Translations under genes and position numbers: made by a program
Part shown: positions 36,202 to 48,662 of the stretch, one piece after another
Layout: every line of letters starts with the position of its first letter
How positions within the stretch are numbered: the stretch's first letter is position 1
Source of the DNA: Geobacillus proteiniphilus
GTDB taxonomy: Bacteria; Bacillota; Bacilli; Bacillales; Anoxybacillaceae
NCBI RefSeq assembly: GCF_001908025.1
Contig: NZ_MQMG01000015.1
Coordinates: forward strand, 1-59,706
Length of the DNA stretch: 59,706 nt
Direction: 5' to 3'
The notes under the pieces: generated by a model
What the model was told of the DNA's origin: nothing
The model's input: only the letters and a program-made list of their open reading frames with translations
Databases searched by the model: none

Positions 36202-36396
36202 GCAGAAAGGTAATCGTATGCAATAACAAGCGCAGCTGGCTTTGGTTGATCAGTTCGGAAGCAGCATGGCAACTTCCGCAAGTACAAGCCTTCGAGAAGG
36301 TGCTGCAAAATTTTGTTCGATGAATTTATGCTTGTCACGATGATCTCTGTTTTGCTAAAGTAAAAAAGAATACAGGTGTAAAGGAGGATATCGCCC

Positions 36397-37107
36397 ATGA
36401 AGATGATGGACGCCAATGAAATCATTTCGTTTATTCAAAACAGCAAAAAATCGACACCAGTCAAAGTATACATAAAAGGGGATCTCGAAGGCATCGATTT
36501 CGGCTCAAGCGCGAAAACGTTTATTACCGGCAACGTCGGCGTCGTGTTTGGCGAATGGCAAGACATTCAAGCAGCAATCGAAGCGAATCAAGACAAAATC
36601 GAGGACTATGTCGTCGAGAACGACCGCCGCAACTCGGCCATTCCGCTCTTGGATTTGAAAGGCATCAAGGCGCGCATCGAGCCGGGCGCCATCATCCGCG
36701 ACCATGTCGAAATCGGCGACAACGCCGTCATTATGATGGGAGCGGTCATCAATATCGGCGCCGTCGTCGGCGAAGGAACGATGATCGACATGAACGCGGT
36801 GCTCGGCGGCCGGGCGACGGTCGGGAAAAACTGCCATATCGGCGCCGGCGCGGTGTTGGCAGGCGTGATCGAGCCGCCATCAGCCAAGCCGGTCGTCATT
36901 GAAGACGATGTGCTCGTCGGGGCGAACGCCGTCATTTTAGAAGGCGTCACCGTGGGCAAAGGAGCGGTTGTGGCTGCCGGCGCGGTTGTCGTGGAAGACG
37001 TGCCGCCGTATACGGTTGTCGCCGGCGTGCCGGCGCGCGTCATTAAGCAGATCGACGAGCAAACGCGGGCGAAAACGGAGATTAAACAGGAGCTTCGCCA
37101 ATTATAA
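36397..37107 (+). CDS. dapH: Tetrahydrodipicolinate N-acetyltransferase
   Basis: A 236-residue acetyl-CoA-dependent acyltransferase in lysine/diaminopimelate (cell-wall) synthesis. N-terminal helical domain with [18 protein letters not shown]. The left-handed beta-helix hexapeptide repeats run from about residue 90 ([20 protein letters not shown]) to 215, and catalytic/CoA residues are in [27 protein letters not shown] precedes ATG 36397. dapL follows 59 bases later after a terminator-like stem. PatA at 24140 catalyses the step between them. Confidence 0.95.
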   Translation: MKMMDANEIISFIQNSKKSTPVKVYIKGDLEGIDFGSSAKTFITGNVGVVFGEWQDIQAAIEANQDKIEDYVVENDRRNSAIPLLDLKGIKARIEPGAIIRDHVEIGDNAVIMMGAVINIGAVVGEGTMIDMNAVLGGRATVGKNCHIGAGAVLAGVIEPPSAKPVVIEDDVLVGANAVILEGVTVGKGAVVAAGAVVVEDVPPYTVVAGVPARVIKQIDEQTRAKTEIKQELRQL

Positions 37108-37114
37108 TCACAAC

Positions 37115-37148
37115 AAAGGCTGTCCCTTCACACGAGGACAGCTTTTTT
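37115..37148 (+). terminator. Terminator-like hairpin between dapH and dapL
   Basis: GCTGTCC (37119-37125) pairs with GGACAGC (37136-37142), then six T. dapL has no strong promoter after it, so the stem may only partly stop transcription. Confidence 0.7.
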
Positions 37149-37166
37149 GCCCATGGAGGAGAGAGG

Positions 37167-38303
37167 ATGGAAACGATCAGTCCGTTTGTCGCCATTCGCC
37201 GCGACTTGCATCAAATCCCGGAGCTTGGGTTTCAGGAGTTTAAGACGCAGCAATATTTGCTTCGCTATATCCAGTCCCTGCCGCAAGAGCGGCTTCAAGT
37301 CCGGACGTGGAAAACAGGGATTTTTGTCAAAGTCAACGGAACATCGCCGCGCAAAACGATCGGCTACCGCGCCGATATGGACGGGCTGCCGATTCGTGAG
37401 GAGACCGGTTTGCCGTATCGGTCGAAACATGAAGGGCACATGCACGCGTGCGGCCACGATGTGCATATGAGCATCGCTCTTGGCGTGCTCACCCATTTTG
37501 CTCATCATCCATTGAAAGACGATTTGCTGTTTGTGTTCCAGCCGGCCGAGGAAGGACCGGGCGGAGCAAAGCCAATGTTAGAAAGCGACATCATGCGGGA
37601 ATGGAAGCCGGATATGATCGTCGCCTTGCATATTGCGCCGGAATATCCAGTCGGTACGATTGCAACGAAAGAAGGGTTGCTGTTTGCCAATACGTCGGAG
37701 CTGTTTATTGATTTGAAGGGAAGAGGTGGCCACGCGGCGTTTCCGCATTTAGCGAATGACATGGTCGTCGCCGCCTGCGCATTGGTGACGCAACTGCAGT
37801 CGATCGTCGCCCGCAACGTCGATCCGCTTGACAGCGCGGTCATTACGATCGGGAAAATTGTCGGTGGGACGGTACAGAACGTCATTGCGGAGCACGCCCG
37901 GCTCGAAGGAACGATTCGGACGCTGTCGACTGCAGCGATGCAGAAGGTGAAGCGGCGGATTGAAGCGATCGTGCATGGCATTGAAGTCGCGTACGAATGT
38001 GAAGCATCCATCGATTACGGTGCCATGTACCATGAAGTGTACAACGATCCGGAGCTGACAGCGGAATTTATGAAGTTTGCCGAGACGCACGGCGGCGTGA
38101 ACGTCATTCGTTGCAAAGAGGCGATGACCGGCGAAGATTTCGGCTATATGCTGGCGGACATCCCGGGTTTTATGTTTTGGCTTGGTGTCGCCTCGCCCTA
38201 TGGGCTGCATCATGCGAAGCTGGCCCCGGATGAAGCGGCGATCGACCGCGCGATCGCTTTTTTGATCGACTATTTTTCCTGGAAGGGGAATTCGAAAGTA
38301 TAG
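37167..38303 (+). CDS. dapL: N-acetyldiaminopimelate deacetylase
   Basis: A 378-residue M20-family metallohydrolase that removes acetyl from N-acetyl-LL-diaminopimelate. Metal-binding segments: [23 protein letters not shown] and [15 protein letters not shown]. The inserted dimer lid is about residues 175-290, and the C-terminal ligand is in [19 protein letters not shown] precedes ATG 37167. It pairs functionally with dapH just upstream. Confidence 0.95.
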   Translation: METISPFVAIRRDLHQIPELGFQEFKTQQYLLRYIQSLPQERLQVRTWKTGIFVKVNGTSPRKTIGYRADMDGLPIREETGLPYRSKHEGHMHACGHDVHMSIALGVLTHFAHHPLKDDLLFVFQPAEEGPGGAKPMLESDIMREWKPDMIVALHIAPEYPVGTIATKEGLLFANTSELFIDLKGRGGHAAFPHLANDMVVAACALVTQLQSIVARNVDPLDSAVITIGKIVGGTVQNVIAEHARLEGTIRTLSTAAMQKVKRRIEAIVHGIEVAYECEASIDYGAMYHEVYNDPELTAEFMKFAETHGGVNVIRCKEAMTGEDFGYMLADIPGFMFWLGVASPYGLHHAKLAPDEAAIDRAIAFLIDYFSWKGNSKV

Positions 38304-38348
38304 TTCCACCTCTGACAAGGCACATTATGTGTGAGGAGGTGGAGTGTG

Positions 38349-38591
38349 ATGGCGAAAATCGGTGTCGAGCCATCGCTGACTGATGTGCAAGAGGCATTGA
38401 GAGAAAGAGGGTATAATGTTGTGCCGCTCCGCGGGGAGCAAGACGCAAGAGGCTGCGACTGCTGCGTCATTACCGGCCTGGACGCCAATATCGCCGGCAT
38501 TCACAACATCGTGACGTCCGGTCCGGTCATTGAAGCGAGCGGGCTCACCGCAGAAGAGATTTGCCAAAAAGTCGAAGAAAAACTCCGCTGA
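38349..38591 (+). CDS. ykuS: UPF0180 protein YkuS
   Basis: 80 residues, matching the UPF0180 family: [36 protein letters not shown] and [15 protein letters not shown]. The function is unknown. The CDCC and VITG segments are characteristic. Start ATG 38349 with GAGGTGGAG upstream. A terminator follows. Confidence 0.9.
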   Translation: MAKIGVEPSLTDVQEALRERGYNVVPLRGEQDARGCDCCVITGLDANIAGIHNIVTSGPVIEASGLTAEEICQKVEEKLR

Positions 38592-38603
38592 TGATCGAAC
38601 GTT

Positions 38604-38636
38604 CGGGCTGTGCGCGCTGGCAGCCCGTTTTTTTTT
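38604..38636 (+). terminator. Terminator of ykuS
   Basis: CGGGCTG..CAGCCCG stem followed by nine T. Confidence 0.85.
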
Positions 38637-38754
38637 GCGGAATCACATGGTGCAAAGGATGGTGGAAAAGGAGCGAAGATCGTTTTCGTTCCTTTTTCTT
38701 TTTTGCTAAAATAAGAGGAAGAAACAATGCTTGATCAACGATGGAGGAGTGTCA

Positions 38755-39417
38755 ATGAAAAAGAAACAGTTTGCCGTCATCGGCCTCGGGCGCTTTGGCG
38801 GCAGCATCTGCCGCACGCTGAGCGAACAAGGGATGGAAGTATTGGCCATCGATATTGACGAAGACCGAGTGAATGAATTTGCCTCGATCGCTTCGCACGC
38901 CGTCGTCGGCGATACGACCGATGAAAACGTGCTGAAAAGTTTAGGCATCCGCAACTTCGACCATGTCATCGTCGCGATCGGGGACAACATCCAGGCGAGC
39001 ATTTTGACGACGCTTATTTTAAAAGAGCTCGGCGTCAACCATATTACGGTCAAGGCGACAAACGATTACCATGAGAAAGTGCTGAAAAAAATCGGCGCTG
39101 ACCAAATCGTGCACCCAGAGCGCGACATGGGCGAGCGGATCGCCCACAATTTGATTTCCAACAACGTCCTAGATTATCTGGAGCTGTCGGACAAATACAG
39201 CATTGTTGAAATCGTGGCAAGCGAGCGGCTTGACGGCCATTCGCTTTTGGAGCTTGACATCCGCGCCCGCTACGGCATCAACATCGTCGCCATCAAGCGT
39301 GGAGCAAGCGTCATCGTCTCCCCCCTCGCTTCGGAAATCATCCGCAAAGGCGATGTGTTGGTTGTCATCGGCGCTGACAGCGACATTGACCGGTTTGAGG
39401 AAAAAGTGGTCGGTTGA
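38755..39417 (+). CDS. ktrC: Potassium uptake regulator KtrC (TrkA/RCK)
   Basis: 220 residues: the RCK_N Rossmann domain with VIGLGRFGGSICRTL and acidic IDIDEDRVNEFA, then an RCK_C domain from about residue 135. It forms the cytoplasmic gating ring for a KtrB/D-type K+ channel, binding nucleotides and, in the RCK_C domain, c-di-AMP in related proteins. Start ATG 38755 with GGAGGAG. It is monocistronic; the membrane subunit is not in this window. Confidence 0.93.
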   Translation: MKKKQFAVIGLGRFGGSICRTLSEQGMEVLAIDIDEDRVNEFASIASHAVVGDTTDENVLKSLGIRNFDHVIVAIGDNIQASILTTLILKELGVNHITVKATNDYHEKVLKKIGADQIVHPERDMGERIAHNLISNNVLDYLELSDKYSIVEIVASERLDGHSLLELDIRARYGINIVAIKRGASVIVSPLASEIIRKGDVLVVIGADSDIDRFEEKVVG

Positions 39418-39452
39418 CGGCGGGCAGGCGGCCTGTGCATGATGATAAAGGA

Positions 39453-39486
39453 AAAAGGGCATCCTTTTGCAAGGACGCCCTTTTTT
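39453..39486. terminator. Bidirectional terminator between ktrC and rnjA
   Basis: AAAGGGC.TCCTT pairs with AAGGA.GCCCTTT, with T runs on both strands. It serves ktrC forward and rnjA in reverse. Confidence 0.85.
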
Positions 39487-39488
39487 CT

Positions 39489-41156
39489 TTAGATTTCCAT
39501 GATGATCGGCAAAATCATTGGCCGCCGTTTCGTCCGCTCGTACAAGAACGGAGCGAGCGTTTCCGTAATTTCGTTTTTGATTTCCGACCATTGATTCGTT
39601 TTTCGTTCCAGCACTTTTTCGAGATGCTTGGAGATCAACACTTGCGCTTCGCTGATTAAGTCACCTGACTCGCGCATATAGACGAAGCCGCGAGAAATAA
39701 TGTCCGGGCCGGCGGCGATTTTGAACTCTTTCATGTTGATGCTGACGACGACAATCACGAGCCCTTCTTCGGACAAAATGCGGCGGTCGCGCAAGACGAT
39801 GTTGCCGATGTCGCCGACGCCGCTGCCGTCGATGTAGACGGAGCCGGACGGGATCTTACCGACAATGCGCGCTTCTTTGTCGCTGATGCCAAGCACTTCG
39901 CCGTTGTCCATAATAAAGCAGTTTTCCTCCGGCACGCCGCAGTCGATGGCGAGCTTGGCATGCATTTTTTGCATTCGGTATTCGCCGTGGATCGGCATGA
40001 AATATTTCGGCTTCATCAGCCGGATCATCAATTTTTGCTCTTCCTGCCCGCCGTGGCCGGACGTATGGATGTCGTTGAGCGGACCATGGATCACCTCAGC
40101 GCCGGCTCGGTACAGCATGTTAATCGTCCGGTTGACGCTTACCGTGTTGCCCGGAATCGGTGACGAGGAAAAGACAACCGTATCGCCCGGGATGATTTGA
40201 ATTTGCCGATGCGTGCCGTTCGCGATGCGCGACAAGGCGGCCATCGGCTCGCCTTGGCTGCCGGTGCATAAAATTGTCACCCGGTTGGCCGGCAGGCGGT
40301 TGATTTCGTTCGCGTCGACGAACGTGCCTTTCGGACATTTGATATAGCCGAGGTCTTGTCCGATCTCAATCGCCGCTTCCATGCTCCGGCCGAAGACAGC
40401 GATTTTTCGGTTGTTGGCGACGGCTGCTTCCGTCACCTGTTGGAGACGGTGGATGTTTGAGGCGAACGTGGCGAAAATGATGCGACCTTCCACCTTGCGG
40501 AAAATGTCGTGAATGCTCTCGCCGACGCGCCGCTCCGACATCGTAAAATGCGGGATCTCGCTGTTCGTGCTGTCCGATAGCAGGCAAAGCACGCCTTCTT
40601 TCCCGATTTCGGCCATTTTCGTCAAATTGGCCGGCTCGCCGACCGGCGTAAAGTCGAATTTAAAATCTCCAGTGTGAACGATTTGCCCGACTGGCGTTTT
40701 CACAACAATACCGTAGCTGTCCGGAATGCTGTGCGTTGTCCGGAAAAAGGTGACGGCCGTTTTTTGGAAGCGGATGACATCGTCTTCGCGAATTTCAATG
40801 AGCTTTGCCTGGCGCAACAGCCCGTGCTCTTCAAGTTTATTGCGAATAAGCCCAAGCGCCAATTTGCCGCCATAAATCGGGATGTTCACCTGCCGGAGCA
40901 AATACGGAATGCCGCCGATATGGTCTTCGTGCCCGTGGGTGATGAACAGTCCTTTTACTTTGTCTGCGTGCTTCACTAAATAGGAGTAGTCTGGAATGAC
41001 GTAGTCGATCCCGAGCAGCTCATCTTCCGGGAACTTAATGCCCGCGTCAATGACAATGATTTCGTCTTGGAATTGTACGCCGTATGTATTTTTTCCGATT
41101 TCACCCAGTCCGCCGAGGGCAAAAACGCCAACTTGCTGGTCTGTCAACAGCTTCAT
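39489..41156 (-). CDS. rnjA: Ribonuclease J1
   Basis: A 555-residue metallo-beta-lactamase/beta-CASP nuclease with 5'-exonuclease and endonuclease activity in mRNA decay and rRNA maturation. Active-site motif [17 protein letters not shown]; other metal ligands in [11 protein letters not shown] and [12 protein letters not shown]. The C-terminal dimer domain is intact. Its start overlaps the end of rpoY by four bases (ATGA), so the two are one operon, as in B. subtilis. Confidence 0.96.
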   Translation of the reverse strand: MKLLTDQQVGVFALGGLGEIGKNTYGVQFQDEIIVIDAGIKFPEDELLGIDYVIPDYSYLVKHADKVKGLFITHGHEDHIGGIPYLLRQVNIPIYGGKLALGLIRNKLEEHGLLRQAKLIEIREDDVIRFQKTAVTFFRTTHSIPDSYGIVVKTPVGQIVHTGDFKFDFTPVGEPANLTKMAEIGKEGVLCLLSDSTNSEIPHFTMSERRVGESIHDIFRKVEGRIIFATFASNIHRLQQVTEAAVANNRKIAVFGRSMEAAIEIGQDLGYIKCPKGTFVDANEINRLPANRVTILCTGSQGEPMAALSRIANGTHRQIQIIPGDTVVFSSSPIPGNTVSVNRTINMLYRAGAEVIHGPLNDIHTSGHGGQEEQKLMIRLMKPKYFMPIHGEYRMQKMHAKLAIDCGVPEENCFIMDNGEVLGISDKEARIVGKIPSGSVYIDGSGVGDIGNIVLRDRRILSEEGLVIVVVSINMKEFKIAAGPDIISRGFVYMRESGDLISEAQVLISKHLEKVLERKTNQWSEIKNEITETLAPFLYERTKRRPMILPIIMEI

Positions 41157-41368
41157 GATGAAATCTCCAATACTTGAAAGTTCGGGCTTTTCTTTTCGTA
41201 TTCTAGATGCGCTCCCTCTAACGGCTGAATATACTCAATATTGATCGGACGGCCTTCGAGTTTTCGGCGTACATCCCGCTCTGATTCTGCTTCGATGTAG
41301 AGTGTTTTCGTTTTTTCTCTCACGGGCACCTCGTCTGCGTTTTCTTGGTAAAACACTTTGAAAATCAT
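41153..41368 (-). CDS. rpoY: RNA polymerase epsilon subunit
   Basis: 71 residues, [20 protein letters not shown]..., matching the YkzG/RpoY family, a small accessory subunit of Firmicutes RNA polymerase. GGAGAGA precedes the start at 41368. It is translationally coupled to rnjA. Confidence 0.92.
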   Translation of the reverse strand: MIFKVFYQENADEVPVREKTKTLYIEAESERDVRRKLEGRPINIEYIQPLEGAHLEYEKKSPNFQVLEISS

Positions 41369-41535
41369 CGTGAAATCTCTCCTTATCGTACAATGGTTGC
41401 TCTATCTATTATATAAGAATGTAACTTTCTTTTCATGTGTTTTGTTGCCAAAAGCAAAAAACAGGCGTGAGATGTGCCGACGATATGCATCATCTTTGAC
41501 GAATGTTGCCCGCTTTATTCGCCAAAGTGGGAAAG

Positions 41536-41560
41536 AAGCCCTTCGAATGGAAGGGCTGTT
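41536..41560 (-). terminator. Terminator of the 23-residue peptide gene
   Basis: On the reverse strand AGCCCTTC pairs with GAAGGGCT around CATTC (AGCCCTT..AAGGGCT, about 41536-41557), followed by TCTTT. It lies about 15-35 bases after the stop at 41571. Confidence 0.65.
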
Positions 41561-41570
41561 GTTGTAACGG

Positions 41571-41642
41571 TCAGGCGATCAATTTTTTCCGGAGCAGGTC
41601 TTTCCACTGTTGAAGCAGCTTTTTTTTCAGCTTTTTCAACAT
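41571..41642 (-). CDS. Tiny cationic amphipathic peptide (23 residues)
   Basis: ATG 41642 to TGA 41571 encodes a Lys/Leu-rich peptide beginning MLKKLKKKLLQQW and ending KDLLRKKLIA. AAGGAG (41657-41652) lies 9 bases upstream. A reverse-strand promoter TTTACT - 16 - TACAAT (41692-41665) and a terminator flank it. Leu, Trp and Ile fall on one face of a helix; net charge is about +8. A second ORF begins at ATG 41649 in another frame (44 codons, MKHVEKAEKKAASTVERPA...) but its RBS spacing is too short and its end runs into the terminator. It may be a membrane-binding regulator, toxin or antimicrobial-like peptide. The role is unknown. Confidence 0.6.
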   Translation of the reverse strand: MLKKLKKKLLQQWKDLLRKKLIA

Positions 41643-41664
41643 GTTTCATCACTCCTTACCTTTT

Positions 41665-41692
41665 ATTGTACTCATTTTGCGGCGAAAGTAAA
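41665..41692 (-). promoter_or_regulatory. Promoter of the 23-residue peptide gene
   Basis: Reverse strand: TTTACT at 41692-41687, 16-base spacer, TACAAT at 41670-41665. Predicted transcript start is just before the ribosome-binding site. Confidence 0.55.
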
Positions 41693-41831
41693 TGTTCTAT
41701 TATATATGATATGTAGGCGGAGGTTTGTTTTTCATGGGTAAAAATGGAACAGATCGTGCCTCTTGGTTGACATTCCGGGTGTTTTTCAGTACGGTAAACA
41801 ATGAACAACTTTTCAACAAGGGGAAGTGAAC

Positions 41832-42608
41832 GTGGGCAGAAAAATCGTCTTTTTCGATATCGACGGCACGCTTCTTGATGAGCAAAAGCAGCTGCCGCTG
41901 TCAACGATCGAAGCGGTTCGCCGCCTGAAGCAGTCGGGCGTTTATGTCGCCATCGCCACCGGACGCGCTCCGTTTATGTTTGAGCATGTGCGCAAACAGC
42001 TTGGCATCGATTCGTTCGTCAGCTTCAACGGTCAGTACGTCGTTTTTGAAGGGAACGTGTTATACAAGCAGCCGCTCCGGCGCGAGAAAGTCAGGGCGCT
42101 GACAGAGGAAGCCCACAAAAACGGCCATCCGCTCGTCTTTATGGATGCGGAGAAAATGAGAGCGAGCATCGGCGACCATCCGCACATCCACGTCAGCATG
42201 GCGAGCCTAAAATTCGCCCACCCGCCCGTCGACCCTCTTTATTATGAGAACAAAGACATTTACCAAGCGCTTCTGTTTTGCCGCGCCGAGGAAGAAGAAC
42301 CGTATGTGCGCAACTATCCCGAATTTCGCTTCGTCCGTTGGCACGACGTCTCGACCGATGTGCTGCCGGCAGGGGGCTCGAAGGCAGAAGGCATCCGCAT
42401 GATGATCGAAAAGCTCGGGATCGATAAGAAGGATGTGTACGCGTTCGGCGACGGATTGAATGACATTGAAATGCTGTTGTTCGTCGGAACTGGGGTGGCG
42501 ATGGGCAACGCCCATGAGGAAGTGAAGCGGGTCGCCGACTTCGTTACGAAGCCGGTCGATAAGGAAGGCATTTGGCACGGATTGAAGCAGCTGCAGCTCA
42601 TCCGATAA
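41832..42608 (+). CDS. ykrA: Cof-type HAD phosphatase YkrA
   Basis: 258 residues of the HAD superfamily with a C2-type cap. Motif I FFDIDGTLLD (nucleophile Asp), motif II AIATGRAP, Lys motif in PAGGSKAEGIRMM, motif IV FGDGLNDIEMLLFV. Likely a phosphatase for sugar phosphates or a flavin/cofactor phosphate. GTG 41832 is preferred over GTG 41826 because of spacing to GGGG. Confidence 0.9.
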   Translation: MGRKIVFFDIDGTLLDEQKQLPLSTIEAVRRLKQSGVYVAIATGRAPFMFEHVRKQLGIDSFVSFNGQYVVFEGNVLYKQPLRREKVRALTEEAHKNGHPLVFMDAEKMRASIGDHPHIHVSMASLKFAHPPVDPLYYENKDIYQALLFCRAEEEEPYVRNYPEFRFVRWHDVSTDVLPAGGSKAEGIRMMIEKLGIDKKDVYAFGDGLNDIEMLLFVGTGVAMGNAHEEVKRVADFVTKPVDKEGIWHGLKQLQLIR

Positions 42609-42640
42609 AAAGCGGCCTCTGCCTTTTAGGCGGGGCCGCT
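42605..42640 (-). terminator. Terminator of def (reverse strand)
   Basis: AGCGGCC (42611-42617) pairs with GGCCGCT (42634-42640). On the reverse strand five T follow. It also lies at the end of ykrA. Confidence 0.75.
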
Positions 42641-42661
42641 CGCAATTTACAAGAGGACTTT

Positions 42662-43216
42662 TTAGCGCCCGATCGGAATCGCCCCGTCCGGCACTTGAAA
42701 CGGGTCATCGGGGTTGATGCGGTCATAGAACATAATGCCGTTTAAATGGTCGATTTCATGTTGGAAGACGATGGCCGGCAACCCTTTCAAGCGCAGTGTG
42801 ACTTCTTCGCCGTCGATCGTCGTCCCGGTGACGGTGATGCGGGCGTAGCGCAGCACATACCCCGGCACGTCGCGGTCAACCGACAAACAGCCTTCCCCGG
42901 TCGTTAAGTAACATTGCTGCACGGAATGGCTGACGATTTTTGGATTGAACAAGGCATAGCTGTACAGCGTCCCGTTTTCGTCGGTGACATGGACGGCGAT
43001 CATCCGCTTCGAGACGTTGATTTGCGGGGCGGCAAGGCCAATGCCGGGCCGCAGGCCGTATTTAGACGCCAGCTCCGGGTCTTGGCTCATTTTCACGTAG
43101 TCAAGCAAGCTTTGCAAAATGCGCTTATCTTCCTCTGAAGGCGGCAACGGAACGGGTTCGGCGATTTTCCGCAATGTCGGATGCCCCTCTTTGATGATGT
43201 CTTTCATCGTGATCAT
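42662..43216 (-). CDS. def: Peptide deformylase
   Basis: A 184-residue metalloprotease that removes the N-formyl group from nascent proteins. Motif 1 GIGLAAPQI, motif 2 EGCLSVDR (Cys ligand), motif 3 QHEIDHLNGI (two His ligands and catalytic Glu). Length and insertion pattern fit the Gram-positive type 2 enzymes (B. subtilis DefB/YkrB). GGGAGTGA precedes the start. Confidence 0.95.
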   Translation of the reverse strand: MITMKDIIKEGHPTLRKIAEPVPLPPSEEDKRILQSLLDYVKMSQDPELASKYGLRPGIGLAAPQINVSKRMIAVHVTDENGTLYSYALFNPKIVSHSVQQCYLTTGEGCLSVDRDVPGYVLRYARITVTGTTIDGEEVTLRLKGLPAIVFQHEIDHLNGIMFYDRINPDDPFQVPDGAIPIGR

Positions 43217-43350
43217 TCGCTTCGTTCACTCCCTATGTTTGGCATCGCTGTCTATCGTTTAGTCTAACAAAATGAGCATCGATCGTAAATAAAAACACAG
43301 CTGCACGGATATATTATTCGAGTATAAGGAAAGCAATAAGACAAATTCAA

Positions 43351-43365
43351 GGAAACGTTTTCATT
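43351..43365. promoter_or_regulatory. Weak candidate cre site upstream of pdhA
   Basis: GGAAACGTTTTCATT, read in reverse AATGAAAACGTTTCC, matches the cre consensus with two mismatches. It lies directly upstream of a possible -35 (TTGTCA 43369-43374) with -10 TATTTT (43392-43397, 17-base spacing). Confidence 0.3.
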
Positions 43366-43521
43366 ATCTTGTCAAGCCACTGTGTGTTTTATATTTTGTG
43401 AAAATATAATACAGGACTTATACAGGTAGTGAGGAATGTAATATAACAGTTTGTCGACGGAATATTAACAATTCCAATTTCAACCAAAAGGTAAAGCGAA
43501 AAACATGAGAAATCAAAGTCA

Positions 43522-43550
43522 TTGACGGTTGGTCCAAGAACGTGTAAACT
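43522..43550 (+). promoter_or_regulatory. pdhABCD promoter
   Basis: TTGACG (43522-43527), 17-base spacer, TAAACT (43545-43550). This is the best sigma-A promoter in the 527-base def-pdhA gap. It predicts a start near 43557 and a leader of about 187 bases. Confidence 0.65.
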
Positions 43551-43607
43551 AAAACTTGCAAATAGGTATTGTACTAATTTAGTCTTGAAAAATAGTGATA
43601 CAGATTT

Positions 43608-43655
43608 CGGCGCCTTTGTTGTTTGGCGTTGGCGCCGGCCGGCGGTCGTTTTTTT
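43608..43655 (+). promoter_or_regulatory. Terminator-like structured element in the pdhA leader
   Basis: CGGCGCC (43608-43614) can pair with GGCGCCG (43631-43637). CGCC (43611-43614) can also pair with GGCG (43625-43628). CGCCGGCCGGCG (43633-43644) forms its own GC stem, followed by a T7 run (43649-43655). The stems are mutually exclusive, which is the layout of an attenuator, and it lies between the best promoter and pdhA. It may also be a plain terminator of an upstream short RNA. Confidence 0.45.
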
Positions 43656-43725
43656 ATTTCTCTTTCGTTTTGGGTACATTAATAGTATATGGATGAATGT
43701 AGCCTGATTTCCAAATTTTTAATGA

Positions 43726-44853
<1,128 letters not shown>

Positions 44854-44856
44854 GCC

Positions 44857-45834
44857 ATGGCGCAAATGACAATGGTTCAAGCGATCACCGATGCGCTGCG
44901 CATCGAGATGAGAAACGATCCGAACGTGCTTGTGTTTGGCGAAGACGTTGGGGTCAACGGCGGCGTATTCCGGGTGACCGAAGGGTTGCAAGCTGAGTTT
45001 GGCGAAGAGCGTGTGTTTGATACGCCGCTGGCCGAATCGGGGATCGGCGGTTTGGCGATCGGCTTGGCCTTGCAAGGGTTCCGCCCGGTGCCGGAAATTC
45101 AGTTTTTCGGGTTCGTCTATGAGGCGATGGATGCGATTTGCGGACAAATGGCGCGCATCCGCTACCGCACTGGCGGCCGCTACCATGTTCCGATTACGAT
45201 TCGTTCGCCGTTTGGCGGCGGCGTCCATACGCCAGAATTGCACTCAGACAGCTTAGAAGGACTCGTCGCCCAACAACCGGGCTTGAAAGTTGTCATCCCG
45301 TCGACGCCGTATGATGCGAAAGGATTGCTCATCTCGGCGATCCGCGACAACGACCCGGTTATTTTCCTTGAGCATTTGAAGCTGTACCGTTCGTTCCGAC
45401 AAGAGGTGCCGGAAGGAGAGTATACAATTCCGATTGGCAAAGCAGACATTAAGCGTGAAGGGAAAGACATTACGATTATCGCGTACGGGGCCATGGTGCA
45501 TGAATCGTTAAAAGCGGCGGCAGAATTAGAGAAGGAAGGCATTTCTGCCGAAGTCGTCGACTTGCGCACCGTGCAGCCGCTCGATATTGAGACGATCATT
45601 GGTTCGGTCGAAAAAACGGGCCGCGCCATCGTCGTTCAAGAAGCGCAACGGCAAGCCGGCATCGCCGCCAACGTCGTTGCTGAAATTAACGAGCGCGCGA
45701 TTTTAAGCCTTGAGGCGCCGGTATTGCGCGTCGCCGCGCCGGATACCGTCTATCCGTTCGCTCAAGCAGAATCGGTGTGGCTGCCGAACTTTAAAGACGT
45801 GATCGAGACGGCGAAAAAAGTGATCAACTTCTAA
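44857..45834 (+). CDS. pdhB: Pyruvate dehydrogenase E1 beta subunit
   Basis: 325 residues. Beta chain of E1, forming the alpha2-beta2 heterotetramer with PdhA. Transketolase-type pyrimidine domain with [18 protein letters not shown] and [16 protein letters not shown], where the Glu activates ThDP; C-terminal domain with [18 protein letters not shown] precedes the start. Confidence 0.97.
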   Translation: MAQMTMVQAITDALRIEMRNDPNVLVFGEDVGVNGGVFRVTEGLQAEFGEERVFDTPLAESGIGGLAIGLALQGFRPVPEIQFFGFVYEAMDAICGQMARIRYRTGGRYHVPITIRSPFGGGVHTPELHSDSLEGLVAQQPGLKVVIPSTPYDAKGLLISAIRDNDPVIFLEHLKLYRSFRQEVPEGEYTIPIGKADIKREGKDITIIAYGAMVHESLKAAAELEKEGISAEVVDLRTVQPLDIETIIGSVEKTGRAIVVQEAQRQAGIAANVVAEINERAILSLEAPVLRVAAPDTVYPFAQAESVWLPNFKDVIETAKKVINF

Positions 45835-47202
<1,368 letters not shown>

Positions 47203-47206
47203 AACG

Positions 47207-48619
47207 ATGGTAGTTGGCGATTTTGCAATTGAAACAGAAACGCTCGTCGTTGGCGCCGGCCCTGGCGGCTATGTCGCCGCCATCCGCGCCGCGCAGCTCG
47301 GCCAAAAAGTGACGATTGTGGAAAAAGGCAATTTGGGCGGCGTTTGCTTAAACGTCGGCTGCATCCCGTCCAAGGCGCTCATCTCGGCAAGCCATCGCTA
47401 TGAGCAGGCGAAACATTCCGAAGAGATGGGCATCAAGGCGGAAAATGTCACCGTCGATTTTTCGAAAGTACAAGAATGGAAAGCGAGCATCGTCAAAAAA
47501 TTGACGGGCGGCGTCGAAGGACTGCTTAAAGGCAACAAAGTCGACATCGTCAAGGGGGAAGCGTACTTCGTCGACGCCAATACGGTGCGTGTGGTCAACG
47601 GCGACAGCGCGCAGACGTATACGTTTAAAAACGCGATTCTGGCCACCGGTTCGCGCCCGATCGAGCTGCCGAACTTCAAGTTTTCCGGCCGCATTCTCGA
47701 CTCGACCGGTGCGCTCAACCTCGGGGAAATCCCGAAATCGCTTGTTGTCATCGGCGGCGGCTACATCGGCATCGAACTCGGCACGGCTTACGCCAACTTC
47801 GGGACGAAAGTGACGATTCTTGAAGGGGCCGGTGAGATTTTATCCGGCTTTGAAAAGCAAATGGTGTCCATCATTAAGCGCCGTCTGAAGAACAAAGGGG
47901 TCGAAGTCGTGACGAACGCGCTCGCGAAAGGAGCTGAAGAGCGCGCAGATGGCGTGACGGTCACGTATGAGGCCAACGGCGAAACGAAAACGATCGACGC
48001 CGACTATGTGTTGGTGACGGTCGGCCGCCGGCCGAACACGGACGAGCTTGGTCTTGAACAAATCGGCATCAAAATGAACAACCGCGGCTTGATTGAAGTT
48101 GACCAACAATGCCGGACAAGCGTGCCGAACATTTTCGCCATCGGCGACATCGTCCCAGGACCAGCGCTTGCTCATAAAGCGTCGTATGAAGGGAAAGTGG
48201 CGGCGGAAGCCATCGCCGGCCATCCGTCGGTCGTCGATTACATCGCCATTCCGGCTGTCGTCTTCTCCGATCCGGAATGCGCCTCGGTCGGCTACTTTGA
48301 ACAACAGGCGAAAGATGAAGGCATCGACGTCATTACGGCGAAATTCCCGTTTGCTGCCAACGGCCGCGCTCTGTCGCTCAACGATACGGACGGTTTCCTG
48401 AAGCTTGTCGTCCGCAAAGAAGACGGCGTCGTGATCGGAGCGCAAATCATCGGCCCGAACGCTTCGGATATGATCGCCGAGCTTGGGCTTGCCATCGAAG
48501 CCGGCATGACGGCGGAAGATATCGCGCTGACGATCCACGCCCACCCGACACTTGGCGAAATCGCCATGGAAGCGGCGGAAGTGGCGCTTGGCACGCCGAT
48601 TCATATCATTGCGAAGTAA
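47207..48619 (+). CDS. pdhD: Dihydrolipoamide dehydrogenase (E3)
   Basis: A 470-residue FAD flavoprotein that reoxidises dihydrolipoamide with NAD+. FAD motif [19 protein letters not shown], redox disulfide in [18 protein letters not shown] motif [12 protein letters not shown], and C-terminal catalytic His-Glu in HAHPTLGEI. It serves PDH and, since odhAB lacks its own E3, very probably the 2-oxoglutarate dehydrogenase complex too. A terminator follows. Confidence 0.97.
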   Translation: MVVGDFAIETETLVVGAGPGGYVAAIRAAQLGQKVTIVEKGNLGGVCLNVGCIPSKALISASHRYEQAKHSEEMGIKAENVTVDFSKVQEWKASIVKKLTGGVEGLLKGNKVDIVKGEAYFVDANTVRVVNGDSAQTYTFKNAILATGSRPIELPNFKFSGRILDSTGALNLGEIPKSLVVIGGGYIGIELGTAYANFGTKVTILEGAGEILSGFEKQMVSIIKRRLKNKGVEVVTNALAKGAEERADGVTVTYEANGETKTIDADYVLVTVGRRPNTDELGLEQIGIKMNNRGLIEVDQQCRTSVPNIFAIGDIVPGPALAHKASYEGKVAAEAIAGHPSVVDYIAIPAVVFSDPECASVGYFEQQAKDEGIDVITAKFPFAANGRALSLNDTDGFLKLVVRKEDGVVIGAQIIGPNASDMIAELGLAIEAGMTAEDIALTIHAHPTLGEIAMEAAEVALGTPIHIIAK

Positions 48620-48628
48620 TGGAAAATG

Positions 48629-48662
48629 AAGGTGCCCCAAACACAGCGGGGCACCTTTTTCT
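48629..48662 (+). terminator. Terminator of pdhABCD
   Basis: AAGGTGCCCC pairs with GGGGCACCTT, followed by T residues. Confidence 0.9.

Noticed and set aside
36202-36396. Possible ccpC (LysR) remnant or riboswitch before dapH
   Set aside because: A short frame (PQVQAFEKVLQNFVR) looks faintly like a LysR tail, but is too short; no lysine or other riboswitch motif is recognisable.
41474-41716. 80-codon forward ORF between rpoY and ykrA
   Set aside because: No RBS; lies antisense to the small peptide gene and through its terminator.
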